A stretch of 60,544 nucleotides of DNA from Borreliella garinii (GCA_020720765.1 DYOB01000006.1:1-60544); one strand, 5' to 3'; counted from the first letter of the stretch, positions 31,101-41,803 are shown. The notes: generated by a model from the sequence alone, not told the origin. Made by a program: numbers and translations.

Positions 31101-32714
31101 TTAATTTTTCAGACTTTCTCTTTTTATTTCTTGAATGGTTATCAAGAGAGAGCTTAATTCGTTGGTATTCACTTCGGACATCTTGTCTAATTTTTCGAGG
31201 GACTGGATCACCCCTTGAAATTCAGTAAGTAAGATCTTCAGTTCCTGCCCGAGGGTTCGGCTGATATTCGTATTTCTCGTATTCATCTGAACTATTGCTG
31301 TATCGCTTTTGGTAAGTGATTCACGCATTCGAAGGGAAGATAGCCCAACCTGGTCTGAATATTTTTTAACAGACTTCAGGTTTGTATCCATGGTCACGCT
31401 CTCATCCTTTAATTTTTCTGTCCAATCTGTGATCTGCTGAAAGAAGGAAGAAACTCCGCGAAAAGCATCCTGTATGGACATCAAGACCTCATTGATCTTT
31501 TCAACAGCCTTTGTGAGCTCCGTGTTGGTTTTCACATAACCCTGGATAACCTTATTCACCGATTGACTCTGCTCACTGGACTCAAGAGCTAAGCGGGCGA
31601 CCTCATCTGCCACCACTGCAAAGCCTTTTCCAGCCTCGCCAGCGTGCGCCGCCTCGATCGCGGCATTCATGGCGAGCAAACCTGTTTGAGAAGCGATAAC
31701 ACCGACAAGTTGGACGAAGTCTTTGAGGTCTTCACTGAGAGTTTCCACGTTGCGAAGTAAATCCTCAGAATCCGCTACCCTGCTTGTACCATCGGTGATT
31801 TTTGATTTTAGGGAATCAAGACTTGAACTCTTTTCCAGGACCAGTGTGTTGAATTCAGAAAGTGATCCAGTAAGACGCCTGATGGCGTCCAACTCGGAAC
31901 CGACAGCTTCCATTTGCCCAACCAAATCCATACTTAATTTATTTGAAGAGTCAGAAAGCTCCACCTGTACCTGCTGAATATCTCCCACTGATTTGTCTAT
32001 GCCAGAGCTCATTTCAGAAACTTCTGAAAGTTTTTTCGCAACCGAATCAACTATCCGTCTGACACCTCCGGTTAATTCCCTAGCCACGCGTCCAGTATCA
32101 AGGTTTTGAACCTTTGTATTGAGTAGTTCCTCGACATTCATAAAACTTTTCTCTATTTGCGCACCCTTTTTCCGTACATCAACGAGCTGCGCATCTGAAA
32201 TGGTCAGTTTCACAAAGGAGAGGGCTAAACCAATGAAAAACACAATCGTTTCGGTTACCTGGCTATTCAGGTCGAATTGTTGGGTGTTGGGCAGTTGGGC
32301 ATTAAAAAAAGGAATATAGAACGCCGTTAGAATTGAAAAACTCATCCCTGAAGTTAAAATAAGAGGTACTTTTTTTTCAGTTAAAAGTACGATTAAAAGG
32401 AAAACAACGATGGAATTCCTGGTAACAAGAGTGATGGAGCGGCCATTTTGAAGGATGGGTAAGACTGCAAGGGCCATCAGGGCTGTCCAGAAAAGAAAAA
32501 TAAGTATTGTTGAAGCAACTTCAAAATGTCCCTTTAGAGCGAGATAAATAACCGATGTTACCAGGACCACCCCACCTAGGGCGATTCCACCCAAAATAGG
32601 CACACGAATGACAAAAATAAAAAGTAAACCATAAATACTGGCCATGACCGCAAGAGTTATGGAAAATAGCAGAATCACTTTTCCTCTGAGAGGAAACTCT
32701 TTCCAATTTTTCAA
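31101..32714 (-). CDS. Methyl-accepting chemotaxis protein with multi-helix membrane sensor
   Basis: A 537-aa MCP. Residues 12-170 form about six membrane helices with very short loops, so there is no periplasmic ligand-binding domain. A long coiled coil follows, with the signalling hairpin tip [38 protein letters not shown]. Signals would be sensed in the membrane or relayed from partners. The start is TTG 32714, with AAAGG just upstream and a TATAAT at 32756-32761. It stands alone, convergent with avtA and ahead of lepA on the same strand. The C-terminus shows no CheB/R-tethering pentapeptide that I can recognise. Confidence 0.88.
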   Translation of the reverse strand: MKNWKEFPLRGKVILLFSITLAVMASIYGLLFIFVIRVPILGGIALGGVVLVTSVIYLALKGHFEVASTILIFLFWTALMALAVLPILQNGRSITLVTRNSIVVFLLIVLLTEKKVPLILTSGMSFSILTAFYIPFFNAQLPNTQQFDLNSQVTETIVFFIGLALSFVKLTISDAQLVDVRKKGAQIEKSFMNVEELLNTKVQNLDTGRVARELTGGVRRIVDSVAKKLSEVSEMSSGIDKSVGDIQQVQVELSDSSNKLSMDLVGQMEAVGSELDAIRRLTGSLSEFNTLVLEKSSSLDSLKSKITDGTSRVADSEDLLRNVETLSEDLKDFVQLVGVIASQTGLLAMNAAIEAAHAGEAGKGFAVVADEVARLALESSEQSQSVNKVIQGYVKTNTELTKAVEKINEVLMSIQDAFRGVSSFFQQITDWTEKLKDESVTMDTNLKSVKKYSDQVGLSSLRMRESLTKSDTAIVQMNTRNTNISRTLGQELKILLTEFQGVIQSLEKLDKMSEVNTNELSSLLITIQEIKRESLKN

Positions 32715-32807
32715 TTACCTTTTTCCTCGACTCTTTGGTCTGACATAAAATCAGATTATACCCAACGCTCTGGTAATGCAAGCGATTTTATATATTCGGA
32801 CAATTTT

Positions 32808-34616
32808 CTAATTCTCATCCGTTTTTAGAACTGCCAGGAAGGCGCTCTGAGGCAACTCAACCGAACCGAACATCCTCATGCGCTTTTTACCTTCTTTTTG
32901 TTTCTCAAGAAGTTTCCTCTTGCGGGATATGTCCCCGCCGTAACACTTTGCGGTAACGTCTTTTCTGAAGGCCGGGATGGTTTCTCTGGCTATGATATTA
33001 TTTCCCACCGAACCTTGAATAGGGATTTTAAACTGGTGGCGCGGAATTTCCTCTTTTAACTTCTCACAGACAGAACGTGCTCGGGCGTAGGAATTACCCC
33101 TGAAAACAAGCTGGCTTAGTGCATCCACAGGTTCGGCGTTCACCATGATATCAAGTTTAACAAGGTCGGTTACCTGCCAACCTGCAAGGTCATAATCAAA
33201 ACTCGCGTAGCCTTTTGTTAAACTTTTCATCTTGTCATAAAAATCAAAAAGAACTTCCGCCAGAGGCATATCCCATTTCATTTCCACGCGTTTTTCATCG
33301 AGGTAGGTCATGTTGGTTTGTACACCTCTTTTATTTGTACAGAGCGTCATGATGCTCCCCACGTACTCGCTGGGTGTGATAATTGCGGCATGGATCATAG
33401 GTTCTTCTGCCGAGCTGAAACTCGTTGGATCTGGAAAATCGGCGGGTGATTCGATGGTGAACATTTCTCCCTTATTGGGATAAATTCTGTATTGAACAGA
33501 GGGTGAAGTAAGGATAATACTCATATCAAATTCCCGCTCCAACCTTTCCTGAACGACTTCCAAATGGAGTAACCCGAGGAACCCGCAACGGAAACCAAAC
33601 CCGAGAGCGGCAGAGCTGTCTTTCTCATACGTTAGACTTGCATCGTTGAGCTTGAGTTTCTCAAGACTTTTTTGAAGTTCTTCGTAGTCATTGGTGTCCA
33701 GCGGATAAATACTGGAGAAAACAACGGGTTTCACAGTGCGGAAACCGGGAAGTGGGCCGTCGCAAGGTCTGTCCCTGTGTGTCAGGGTGTCGCCTACTCT
33801 TACCTCGGCAATGTTCTTAATACCAGCAATAAAATACCCGACTTCGCCGGAACCCAGCTCCTTTGTCCGCAAAAGGCCGATCTGGAAATAACCTACTTCC
33901 TCCACTTGGTACTCACCGCCACCTGCCCACAACCTTATAGTGTCTCCCTCTTTTAAGTACCCCTCAAAAATCCGGATATGCACGATAACCCCTCGGAAGG
34001 AGTCGTAATGGCTGTCAAAAATATTCGCTTTCAGGGGCATATCGGACGCGCTTTTCGGCGAAGGAATAAACAGGGGTATTTTGTCCAAGAGCAATTCGAG
34101 ATTCAGTCCGGTTTTTGCACTGACCTCAACAGCATCGTCGGGATCGAGTCCAAGATCGTGTTCGATCTGGTGCTTGACCCTGGGCACATCGGCCCCCGGC
34201 AGGTCAATCTTATTGATGACAGGTATGATAGTGAGATCATGGTCGAGTGCCATATAAAAATTGGAAAGGGTCTGGGCCTGGATACCCTGTGTAGCATCTA
34301 TTACCAGAAGGGCACCCTCGCAACTGGAGATAGCCCTGCTGACCTCGTAGGCAAAGTCCGCATGCCCCGGAGTGTCTACGAGGTTTAACAGGTATTTTTC
34401 CCCGCTGCTCGTTGTGTGTGGAAGTGCGACGGCCTGGCTCTTGATGGTTATACCGCGCTCCTGTTCTATCTCAAGACTGTCCAGGAGTTGGTTATGAAAG
34501 TCTCGGTCGGCGACGATTTTCGCCCTTTGAATAAATCTGTCGGCAAGCGTACTCTTACCGTGGTCAATGTGGGCAATGATACAAAAATTTCGGATATTCC
34601 GGGGGTCCATAGGCAT
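32808..34616 (-). CDS. lepA: Elongation factor 4 (LepA)
   Basis: A 602-aa translational GTPase of the usual LepA length: G1 AHIDHGKSTLADRF, the switch region with ERGITIKSQ, G3 DTPGHADF, G4 NKIDLP, then domains II, III and V, and the LepA-specific C-terminal domain ending RKRKLLEKQKEGKKRMR. It back-translocates or remodels stalled ribosomes. The ATG at 34616 (a second lies at 34610) has no strong Shine-Dalgarno. A TTGCAA-17 nt-TAATGT pair ends 5 nt before 34616, which would fit a nearly leaderless mRNA, though the match is weak. Confidence 0.96.
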   Translation of the reverse strand: MPMDPRNIRNFCIIAHIDHGKSTLADRFIQRAKIVADRDFHNQLLDSLEIEQERGITIKSQAVALPHTTSSGEKYLLNLVDTPGHADFAYEVSRAISSCEGALLVIDATQGIQAQTLSNFYMALDHDLTIIPVINKIDLPGADVPRVKHQIEHDLGLDPDDAVEVSAKTGLNLELLLDKIPLFIPSPKSASDMPLKANIFDSHYDSFRGVIVHIRIFEGYLKEGDTIRLWAGGGEYQVEEVGYFQIGLLRTKELGSGEVGYFIAGIKNIAEVRVGDTLTHRDRPCDGPLPGFRTVKPVVFSSIYPLDTNDYEELQKSLEKLKLNDASLTYEKDSSAALGFGFRCGFLGLLHLEVVQERLEREFDMSIILTSPSVQYRIYPNKGEMFTIESPADFPDPTSFSSAEEPMIHAAIITPSEYVGSIMTLCTNKRGVQTNMTYLDEKRVEMKWDMPLAEVLFDFYDKMKSLTKGYASFDYDLAGWQVTDLVKLDIMVNAEPVDALSQLVFRGNSYARARSVCEKLKEEIPRHQFKIPIQGSVGNNIIARETIPAFRKDVTAKCYGGDISRKRKLLEKQKEGKKRMRMFGSVELPQSAFLAVLKTDEN

Positions 34617-34665
34617 GCCCTACATTACCCCCAAATCCCTTTGGTTGCAAGATGGTCCTAATTTC

Positions 34666-36417
34666 TTAGAACATAAGGAAGGGGTTCAGTTCCAAGCCGA
34701 ACTGCACGCTGGACTCGAGGTAGCCTCCCAACCTCCGTTTAAGAAAGAGCTGAACGAGAAGCGTTTCATGTTCAGGGTCCACCTGCCAGTTTAAAAGCGT
34801 TATCGGATCACCTTCTGAAAGATTGAGCTGGTCGGCGGCTGTACCTACGTAGGTTTTTAGAACCCTAAAGTTACGACCTCCGGGATCTCCAACGCTTTCG
34901 AGGTCCATTCCTAAAATATGCGAGGTAAGACTTATCGGACCATCGGATTCAAGCGCCTTTAGAAGTGGATTGCGTCCGCGTTTCTGAAGGACGATATAAC
35001 TTTCACTTTGCGTATCTCCCTTGCTCCAATTTATGGTTACAAGGGATCCAGTGTTTAACGAGGATAGAAGTCTATGGATATCCGCTGGCTGGATAACGGG
35101 AATGCCATTTAGCCTCTCAACCTTCGCTCCCAAGGGAATTCCCGATACCTCCGCAGGTCCTTCAGGGAAAAGGTAGTTGACTTTGATGCCATCCGGTCCA
35201 TCATAAACACCAAAACCCATCCAACTTCGTTCGACCTCCGCTCCGGAGTAGAGCCGGGGAAGAATAGGAACGATAAAGTCTATGTCCACAGCGAAATTCA
35301 GCCCCTGGAAATCCGGCGCCCCTGCGAAGACCAAGCCGATAACTTTTCCATCGGGGGTCACAAGCGGGCCACCGCTATTGCCTGGATTCACAGGTGCATC
35401 CACTTGGATAGCCGTACCCAGGGGAAGAAAAGGTCTTTGCAGGGCTGAGACTATCCCGGAAGTCACTGTTGACTCCAATCCGGCAGGAGAACCCAGCGCC
35501 AAAACCCTTTCCCCTTGAAGAACATCCGGGGAAGAGGTCAAAGAGAAAACAAAAGGGGCTTCCCTTTCTGTTTTTAAGAGTGCGACATCAAGGTTTTTAT
35601 CCCAACCGACGACTCTAGCAGGAATTCTTTCCCCCCTTCCATTGGCGGGCAAGATGCTCAAACGGGAAAATCCTTCGTACTCCGGATCCACCTCGCTTTC
35701 AATCACGTGGTAATTTGTGAGAAGATATCCGCGGCGGTCGATATAAAAAGCACTTCCTATAATGATGTCCGGAATCCCCATACCCCGTTCGACTTTGATT
35801 CCTTTATTGACGAAAACCATTACGGTTCCTTTAAGCCAATCCGGGGCACCGGTCGTTTCAGCCAACCAGGTCTTTTGCTCGTTCGTCAGGACGAGCCCGG
35901 GGTAGTTGGAAACTAATTCCTCAAGCCCAGCTTTATTTCTTTCCCGATAAAGGACGTCCCTCCAACCAAGGATCTCTTCTTGTGTAAAACCCGGAAGTTT
36001 CATCATTTGAAGTATCAAAGCACCGGCTGGTGCGCCCCATTCTTTTTCTAAGAAGTGGGCTAAAAGTTTCCTCTGAACCTCCTGGGTCCTGGGTACTGGA
36101 ATTTCAATGCCGGCCAGGCGTAGGCCGTCGGTCCAGTTCAAGGCTTCACCGAATCTGGCCCCATCCATTAAACCGCCAAAAGCCTTTTTCAACTCCTCAA
36201 CTGCTCGGGTACGTAAGGACAGTTCTTCTACGGAAAGTTCACCCGTGCGTAAAAGCCAGGCTATGGCATCGACAGGTTGTCCTGAATCCAAAGCTTTTTG
36301 CGCAAAGCCGAGTGCGTCTGTTCTTGTAGGTGGTACATAAGGTGGCCTCGGCCCTTGAAGCGTCTGGCATGAAACGATAAAGGCAATAAACGCAAATAGG
36401 AATTTCCTCATGGCCAA
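34666..36417 (-). CDS. HtrA-like trypsin-fold serine protease lipoprotein with PDZ-like domain
   Basis: A 583-aa protein with a lipobox (FIAFIVSC, C near residue 17). About 170 residues of helical region come first, then the trypsin-like domain with an intact triad: LTNYHVIES (His), NLDVALLK (Asp), VNPGNSGGPLV (Ser). A PDZ-like domain follows (GPAEVSGIPLGAKVERLNGIPV) and a second C-terminal PDZ-like repeat. It is predicted to act in the periplasm as a quality-control protease. It overlaps the upstream TPR gene by 10 bp, so the ftsH-TPR-protease genes probably form one operon. The long N-terminal domain is not typical of DegP. Confidence 0.88.
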   Translation of the reverse strand: MAMRKFLFAFIAFIVSCQTLQGPRPPYVPPTRTDALGFAQKALDSGQPVDAIAWLLRTGELSVEELSLRTRAVEELKKAFGGLMDGARFGEALNWTDGLRLAGIEIPVPRTQEVQRKLLAHFLEKEWGAPAGALILQMMKLPGFTQEEILGWRDVLYRERNKAGLEELVSNYPGLVLTNEQKTWLAETTGAPDWLKGTVMVFVNKGIKVERGMGIPDIIIGSAFYIDRRGYLLTNYHVIESEVDPEYEGFSRLSILPANGRGERIPARVVGWDKNLDVALLKTEREAPFVFSLTSSPDVLQGERVLALGSPAGLESTVTSGIVSALQRPFLPLGTAIQVDAPVNPGNSGGPLVTPDGKVIGLVFAGAPDFQGLNFAVDIDFIVPILPRLYSGAEVERSWMGFGVYDGPDGIKVNYLFPEGPAEVSGIPLGAKVERLNGIPVIQPADIHRLLSSLNTGSLVTINWSKGDTQSESYIVLQKRGRNPLLKALESDGPISLTSHILGMDLESVGDPGGRNFRVLKTYVGTAADQLNLSEGDPITLLNWQVDPEHETLLVQLFLKRRLGGYLESSVQFGLELNPFLMF

Positions 36418-38108
36418 CTCCCGAGGTTCGTAAAGGGAGGCGCGGGAAGTTGGGGCATGGAAAGGGGAAGACTCTCGTTATTCCAAATTTTTAATTGTGC
36501 GCCCAGAATTCCCGACCGGAAGTTAGAAAATAGCCGGGGATCATCCCGGTTTTTCCAGATAAAGAGCTCGGGTTGCAAATTCAACCAGACTAATTCCAAA
36601 CCCTCTGCGGAACTTGAAACCATACTCGAAACGCCATTCACAAATCTTTCCAAAATCGTCCACCTTCCCATTCTGCTCGGATCACGGAAAACCCTGTCGA
36701 GTTTACCATTTTTAAAAAGATAAACTTCATCACGGTATCCATTTCCCCGGCTATCTGCTTCCATCATGTAAACTTCACCGTTCTCCATTGACCAACGTCT
36801 CCTAAGGCGATTCTGGCTGTCAAACTCTTCCATCCTCACCGCTTTCACTAAGACGGTTTCCAATGGAGGTTTGATCTCGCGAAGGTCAGCCATGGGCCAG
36901 GCGAAGTTCCTCGCCGACGTTAAATTTTGTGCTATGGGGACCAATGTACCGTCAGGCACAAAACTAAAAACCTTTTTACGCTGTGTGGTTACAGGACCGG
37001 GGTTAATTGACAACTCTTCCACGCTGAAAACTTCCATCGCAGGGTAGCGTCTCCACGTCAAACGCGTCTCAACCACCCTCCGGCCTTGGTCGTTGTAAAG
37101 GGTTTCCTTCCATTCACGGGGAAGGGATTGCTCGAAAGAGAGCGAACTTTCGGGTTTTCCATCCTGGTCCTTATCTCCCTCAATTTTCTGAAGCATTCCC
37201 CGGTTAAAGGTCCAAAAAAAGTCCGGGTAGGAATTCTTGTCCCTGTCTTCTATAAAGATTCCTGTCATATTGGAGATCAGAGCATCCCATTCTGGCTGGA
37301 GAGGACGGGGAACCAGTCTCGAAAGCCCTACGAGGAGGGTAAAGTCGGTAGGTAGGCCGTGCGTTTTCCAGACCTCTAAAGCCCTGGGCCAATCCATAAG
37401 CCGAGCAGTCAGCATTCTTCCTGCCAGATCGGGATCCTGGGCCCGTGGACTCTTCTGAAGGCGGGTCAGCACCCAGGCTTGATCGAGGGGCTCTGCTGGT
37501 AGAAATGAAAGCACCCTGTTCCAGTTGCCCTTCACCCAGGAAGGGTCATTCATAGCTTCAAGTAGACGAGCTTCTGTTTCAGGGAAGGTGCGTGGGTATT
37601 GAAGAAGCGAAAAAACCAGACTTCTATCAGCTGGGAACCTTTCCCTGGCCTGGGAAAGAAGTCTGGAAGCCGCCTCACGCCTGCCGGTTAAAAGTAGTGC
37701 CTCGATACGCAGGCTTGCGAGAACGGCATGAAAAGCGGTCTCAGGGCGGGAGGCAAGGAGTAATTCGGCTTTCTCGGGTTGGGAATTTCTATTCCAATAT
37801 TGAGCTTGTAGTCGAAGTGCATCAACGGGCGAGGTTTCAAGAAAAACGTTGATCTCAAGCGCTTTTTCAGCCCAGTATGATGAACCGAGATTTTCCCTTT
37901 CCTTTTCCGCTATAAGAGCATAAACCAGGTAAGGATCTGAATACCTGGGTTCGTACTGAAGCGCCGTCTCGGCCATGCGGGTGGAAAAAACCAAGTCTCC
38001 AGATGAAAGCGCCGTTAACGCTTCCCTCGCCGCCTGTCGAGCCAGGGGCATTTGTGCCGCTAGCGTGTAACTGAGAAGAAAAAGTAGCGGAAGTACCATC
38101 CGCCGCAA
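36408..38108 (-). CDS. Secreted TPR-repeat protein, unknown family
   Basis: A 566-aa protein with a signal peptide (LPLLFLLSYTLAAQ). TPR-like helical repeats span about residues 20-230 (RMAETALQYEPRYSDPYLVYAL). The C-terminal half is beta-rich, with a Ca-binding-like acidic segment (GDKDQDGKPESSLSF) and motifs such as DSRGNGYRDEVYLFKNGKLD. These look like repeated toxin/YD-like or surface beta strands, but I can assign no family. Directly downstream of ftsH (adjacent bases) and overlapping the protease gene by 10 bp. Probably a periplasmic envelope component. Confidence 0.6.
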   Translation of the reverse strand: MRRMVLPLLFLLSYTLAAQMPLARQAAREALTALSSGDLVFSTRMAETALQYEPRYSDPYLVYALIAEKERENLGSSYWAEKALEINVFLETSPVDALRLQAQYWNRNSQPEKAELLLASRPETAFHAVLASLRIEALLLTGRREAASRLLSQARERFPADRSLVFSLLQYPRTFPETEARLLEAMNDPSWVKGNWNRVLSFLPAEPLDQAWVLTRLQKSPRAQDPDLAGRMLTARLMDWPRALEVWKTHGLPTDFTLLVGLSRLVPRPLQPEWDALISNMTGIFIEDRDKNSYPDFFWTFNRGMLQKIEGDKDQDGKPESSLSFEQSLPREWKETLYNDQGRRVVETRLTWRRYPAMEVFSVEELSINPGPVTTQRKKVFSFVPDGTLVPIAQNLTSARNFAWPMADLREIKPPLETVLVKAVRMEEFDSQNRLRRRWSMENGEVYMMEADSRGNGYRDEVYLFKNGKLDRVFRDPSRMGRWTILERFVNGVSSMVSSSAEGLELVWLNLQPELFIWKNRDDPRLFSNFRSGILGAQLKIWNNESLPLSMPQLPAPPFTNLGSWP

Positions 38109-39986
38109 TTAAGCCTCCTCGTCCACCCGTTTGGGGAGACCCAGAAGTACCCGGATTTCATTATCATCCAAGGTCTCTTTCTGCACCAGTTCCTCTGCGA
38201 GTTTAACTAATTGATCTTTATGGTCTTTCAGAATCTGACGAGCCTTGTTGAGACTTCTATCCAGGATAACCCTGACTTCAAGGTCGATAAGGTTCGCAGT
38301 TCCTTCTGAATAATCCTTATGGGTCGCTATTTCCTTCCCGAGGAAAATGGGTTCACCCTCCGAGCCTAGGGTCTGCGGTCCAATTTTTTCACTCATTCCC
38401 CATTCCGTGACCATTTTCCTTGCAATACTCGTTGCGCTCTTGAGGTCGGAACTCACACCCGAACTAGTTTCGTTATAGATGAGCTCTTCCGCGGCAAAAC
38501 CACCGTAAGAAATCACAATTCGGGCTTCAAACCATCCCTTGCTGTAGGTATATCTGTCGCCCTGGGGCAGGGAACTCGCCATACCCAGAGCCCTTCCCCG
38601 GGGAATAACCGTCACTTTGTGGATGGGGTCGGCGTTATCCAGGTAGTAGTGCAGGAGAGTGTGCCCGGCTTCATGATAGGCCGTCATAAGTTTCTCTTTA
38701 GCCGGCATCACCAGACTATGCCGTGCAACCCCCATCAGGACTTTATCACGGGCCTCCTCGAAGTCACTCAGGTCAACGTGGGTCTTACCCTTGCGACCAG
38801 CGAAAAGTGCGGCTTCGTTGACCATATTTGCCAAGTCGGCACCGCTAAACCCGGGGGTTGCCCTTCCCATTCTTGCGAGATCGACATCCGGAGCCAAGCG
38901 TATTTTCCGTGAATGGATCTCCATGATTGCCTGCCGTTCCTTGACATCGGGAAGACTGACTTCCACTTGGCGGTCGAAGCGGCCCGGCCTGAGAAGGGCG
39001 GGGTCGAGAACATCCGGCCTGTTGGTTGCGGCTATAACGATGACACCGTCTTTTGTGTCGAAGCCGTCCATTTCCACGAGAAGCTGGTTGAGAGTTTGCT
39101 CCCGCTCGTCGTGGCCGCCGCCGTAACCCGCACCGCGTGTTCTACCTACAGCATCGATTTCGTCGATAAATAAAATACAGGGTGCGCTTTTCTTCCCCTG
39201 CTCGAATAAATCCCTGACACGGCTGGCGCCTACGCCCACAAACATTTCGACAAAGTCAGAACCGCTCATATGGAAAAAAGGCACCCCGGCTTCACCAGCG
39301 ACAGCCTTGGCTAGAAGCGTCTTTCCAGTACCAGGCATCCCGATAAGAAGAACCCCCTTAGGGATTTTAGCCCCGATGCTTGTGAACTTTTCAGGGTTCT
39401 TTAAGAATTCAACGACTTCCTGGAGTTCAAATTTGGGTTCAAGTTGACCGGCGACATCGGTGAAAAGCACCCTTTTCGCCTTATCCTCCATTTTTTTCGC
39501 CCGGCTCTTGCCAAAACCAAAAGCCTTTCCAGCCCCGCCCTGAACCTGGCGGAACATGATGAAAACGATAAAAATCAGGAAAATCAGAGGCGCTAATTCC
39601 AGCACGACATTCCAAAAAGAGGGAGGACGGCTACCACCGCGCACCTCGGTGTCGGACTCAGCAAGTTTCGCCATCAGGTTGTCATCAAAATACGGAATCT
39701 GTGTGGAAATCTTTTCTATCCCGTTTCCTGAAGTTCTGGCTTGGGCCCGAATTTCGCTATTATCTAGAATTTCCACAAGAAGGACGTCTCCTGAGGATAC
39801 CTTCTTAAGAAACTCCGAATAAGAAACCGGTTTCGAACCCGACTGGTCGGAGGAAAAAAACCAGAATACCAAGGTTATCATGGCTCCTAGAAAAAGAAAA
39901 AGTGCGAACCTGTTCCTTTTGAAATCAAACGGGGAGTTCCCATTATTCTTAGGATCTTTGTCGTCATTGTTCTGAAAATCGCTCAT
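38109..39986 (-). CDS. ftsH: ATP-dependent zinc metalloprotease FtsH
   Basis: From ATG 39986 this is a 625-aa membrane protease. It has a first membrane helix ([17 protein letters not shown]), a periplasmic domain, a second helix ([12 protein letters not shown]), the AAA module with Walker A GMPGTGKT, Walker [30 protein letters not shown], and the zinc site HEAGH. It degrades membrane and regulatory proteins. GGGAG upstream favours 39986 or the adjacent 39989 start over the frame start at 40049. It overlaps tilS by 23 bp. Confidence 0.96.
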   Translation of the reverse strand: MSDFQNNDDKDPKNNGNSPFDFKRNRFALFLFLGAMITLVFWFFSSDQSGSKPVSYSEFLKKVSSGDVLLVEILDNSEIRAQARTSGNGIEKISTQIPYFDDNLMAKLAESDTEVRGGSRPPSFWNVVLELAPLIFLIFIVFIMFRQVQGGAGKAFGFGKSRAKKMEDKAKRVLFTDVAGQLEPKFELQEVVEFLKNPEKFTSIGAKIPKGVLLIGMPGTGKTLLAKAVAGEAGVPFFHMSGSDFVEMFVGVGASRVRDLFEQGKKSAPCILFIDEIDAVGRTRGAGYGGGHDEREQTLNQLLVEMDGFDTKDGVIVIAATNRPDVLDPALLRPGRFDRQVEVSLPDVKERQAIMEIHSRKIRLAPDVDLARMGRATPGFSGADLANMVNEAALFAGRKGKTHVDLSDFEEARDKVLMGVARHSLVMPAKEKLMTAYHEAGHTLLHYYLDNADPIHKVTVIPRGRALGMASSLPQGDRYTYSKGWFEARIVISYGGFAAEELIYNETSSGVSSDLKSATSIARKMVTEWGMSEKIGPQTLGSEGEPIFLGKEIATHKDYSEGTANLIDLEVRVILDRSLNKARQILKDHKDQLVKLAEELVQKETLDDNEIRVLLGLPKRVDEEA

Positions 39987-41244
39987 CATTCTCCCATTGC
40001 CACAAAGGCTTACCTTTCTGGCTAAAAGTCCAATCTCCACCGCCCGCAAGGCGGCCTAAAATTCCCCAAACGGTCTGTTTTTCCACTAGGTAAAAACAAC
40101 GTTTTCTAATAACCGGATCCGGAAAGAGTCGCTTTAATTCTGCCTCAAACGAGGGGTAACCTCGGGGTAAACTCCAAGACTCTCCTCCGAGACGTGAAAC
40201 AAGCCATAAAGCTTGTGGACCGCCATCAAGAAACTGCCATTTTATACAATTGTCACCAACTGGAACACAGGTATCCGGAGGTACTTCTAGAAAATACTCA
40301 AAATCCGAACTGATTACAACATCAGGTCCCCAGAACACCGAGGATTCCCTGAATTCCAACTTCCAAAGCGCTAATTTCAGAGGATGGGCAGGTTTGCCTT
40401 TGGGTAAATTCTTAAGGAGGTCCTCGAATGCACGCCGGCTCGGAAAGGGTTTCCCCGGTTGTGGCTGATAAACAGACAGCAGGGACTCTCCCTGAAATAT
40501 GGGTCCAAGATCCTCCCAATGCTGGATTTCCATACGAAAGATAGACCCCTTCCTCGTCCAGTGGAAATCCGGCATAACAGCAAGCCTAGCCGCGCTCAAA
40601 CGCATTGCCCCCCTCCACCCTGGAAAAAGTCCATCTAATTCCGGAATGAGCTTACTCCGCATAAGTGCTCGAAGGTTGTTGCCCTTGTTAGAACTATCCT
40701 CCCACCACGGTACAGTGTGGGTCTCAAGGTATTTTCGTAAGGTTTTTTTTTCCAAGCAAAGAAAAGGCCTATGAAAGAGTCCCCGAGTTTCAGGGATCCC
40801 TCGGAGACCTTGCCAGCTTCGCCCCCTGAAAAACCTCATAAGCAGGGTTTCGTCCTGGTCATCGCGGGTGTGCCCCAAAAGAATCGCCGACAAACCATTC
40901 CGGACTGCAGCTTGATTCCAAAGCGTATACCGCAGTTTTCTGGCTCTAGCCTCCCAGTTTTTCAGACCTGCTTCCAGGGGAGCCTCAAGTATCAGTCCCT
41001 GGATGGAGTATTTCCGCCAGAATTCTTGAAGTAGGGACTTTTCCCTAAGCATTTCTTCCCCTGGCCTATCGCCGTGGTCGGCGTAGAGGCAGATAATCCG
41101 TGAGGAGAACCCAAGTTTTATGGTTGCGAAGACCAAGGATGTCGAATCCAAGCCCCCGCTATGGGCAATACCTACCTGCGCTGATGTTTCCAGATTATTA
41201 AAAAACTTTGCAAGCGCCTTTTCAGGTTCTGGTATTGAGGACAT
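39964..41244 (-). CDS. tilS: tRNA(Ile)-lysidine synthase
   Basis: From ATG 41244 this is a 426-aa N-type ATP pyrophosphatase: PP-loop HSGGLDSTS, then LYADHGDRPGEEMLREK, LGHTRDDQDETLLMRFFRG and the FHRPFLCLEKKTLRKYL region, with C-terminal TilS domains. It converts C34 of tRNA-Ile(CAT) to lysidine and is essential for decoding AUA. A GGAAGG site lies upstream of 41244; the longer frame (to 41391) runs inside pth. It overlaps pth by 23 bp and ftsH by 23 bp. tilS-ftsH is a widespread pair. Confidence 0.92.
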   Translation of the reverse strand: MSSIPEPEKALAKFFNNLETSAQVGIAHSGGLDSTSLVFATIKLGFSSRIICLYADHGDRPGEEMLREKSLLQEFWRKYSIQGLILEAPLEAGLKNWEARARKLRYTLWNQAAVRNGLSAILLGHTRDDQDETLLMRFFRGRSWQGLRGIPETRGLFHRPFLCLEKKTLRKYLETHTVPWWEDSSNKGNNLRALMRSKLIPELDGLFPGWRGAMRLSAARLAVMPDFHWTRKGSIFRMEIQHWEDLGPIFQGESLLSVYQPQPGKPFPSRRAFEDLLKNLPKGKPAHPLKLALWKLEFRESSVFWGPDVVISSDFEYFLEVPPDTCVPVGDNCIKWQFLDGGPQALWLVSRLGGESWSLPRGYPSFEAELKRLFPDPVIRKRCFYLVEKQTVWGILGRLAGGGDWTFSQKGKPLWQWENDERFSEQ

Positions 41245-41782
41245 TAGCCAGGCCTTCCAGGCCTCTTTCTGGTAGTTGGAGGAGAGCCTTTGCGGCTTTT
41301 TCCCATGCTGGAAGCGAAGTCTTACCGTCTTCTTCGGAAAAATCGGATAAAACCCAATCGGGGACATCCATTCCAGGTCCTGGACGGCCAATTCCCACCC
41401 AAAGTCTTGGGTATCCTTCGGTACCGAGGGTTTCCTGGACGCTGATAAGACCCCGGTGCCCTCCGGTCGATCCGCGTTCTTTTATCCTCAGGGCGCCGCA
41501 AGGCAGATCCATTTGGTCGGCAATAACGAGAATTCTTTCTTCGGGGAAGGGATTGTGACGGAGATAACTTCTCAAACCCTCTCCGGACAGGTTCATATAG
41601 GTCAGGGGTTTCAATAAAACCATTCTCCCATGTTCGCTTTGTGTTTCAGTAGAAGAATAATTCTGAAAAAAGGGCTTTTTAAAAACGGCCCCGGTCAGGC
41701 CTGCTATTATGTCTACAACCTTGAAACCGACGTTGTGGCGGGTATTTCCATACTCATCCCCGGGATTCCCGAGTCCCGCCAC
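41222..41782 (-). CDS. pth: Peptidyl-tRNA hydrolase, copy 2 (divergent)
   Basis: A 186-aa Pth in the conserved rplY-pth-tilS position. It keeps GLGNPGDEYGNTRHNVG (with the catalytic His), YMNLSG and the Asp (D89 in ADQMDLPCG). The Asn of GGHNGL is Arg (GGHRGL, R110) and the His of HDEL is Ala. The start is unusual: no ATG fits. GTG 41782 would cut into the first strand; in-frame CTG and ATT codons 12-15 nt upstream would restore an ILDWLVAGLGNPG strand. It lies 21 nt after rplY. It could still be active or have a changed role; copy 1 has the full active site. Confidence 0.85.
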   Translation of the reverse strand: MAGLGNPGDEYGNTRHNVGFKVVDIIAGLTGAVFKKPFFQNYSSTETQSEHGRMVLLKPLTYMNLSGEGLRSYLRHNPFPEERILVIADQMDLPCGALRIKERGSTGGHRGLISVQETLGTEGYPRLWVGIGRPGPGMDVPDWVLSDFSEEDGKTSLPAWEKAAKALLQLPERGLEGLANVLNTRT

Positions 41783-41803
41783 AAGCCAGTCCAGAATTTA
41801 AAC

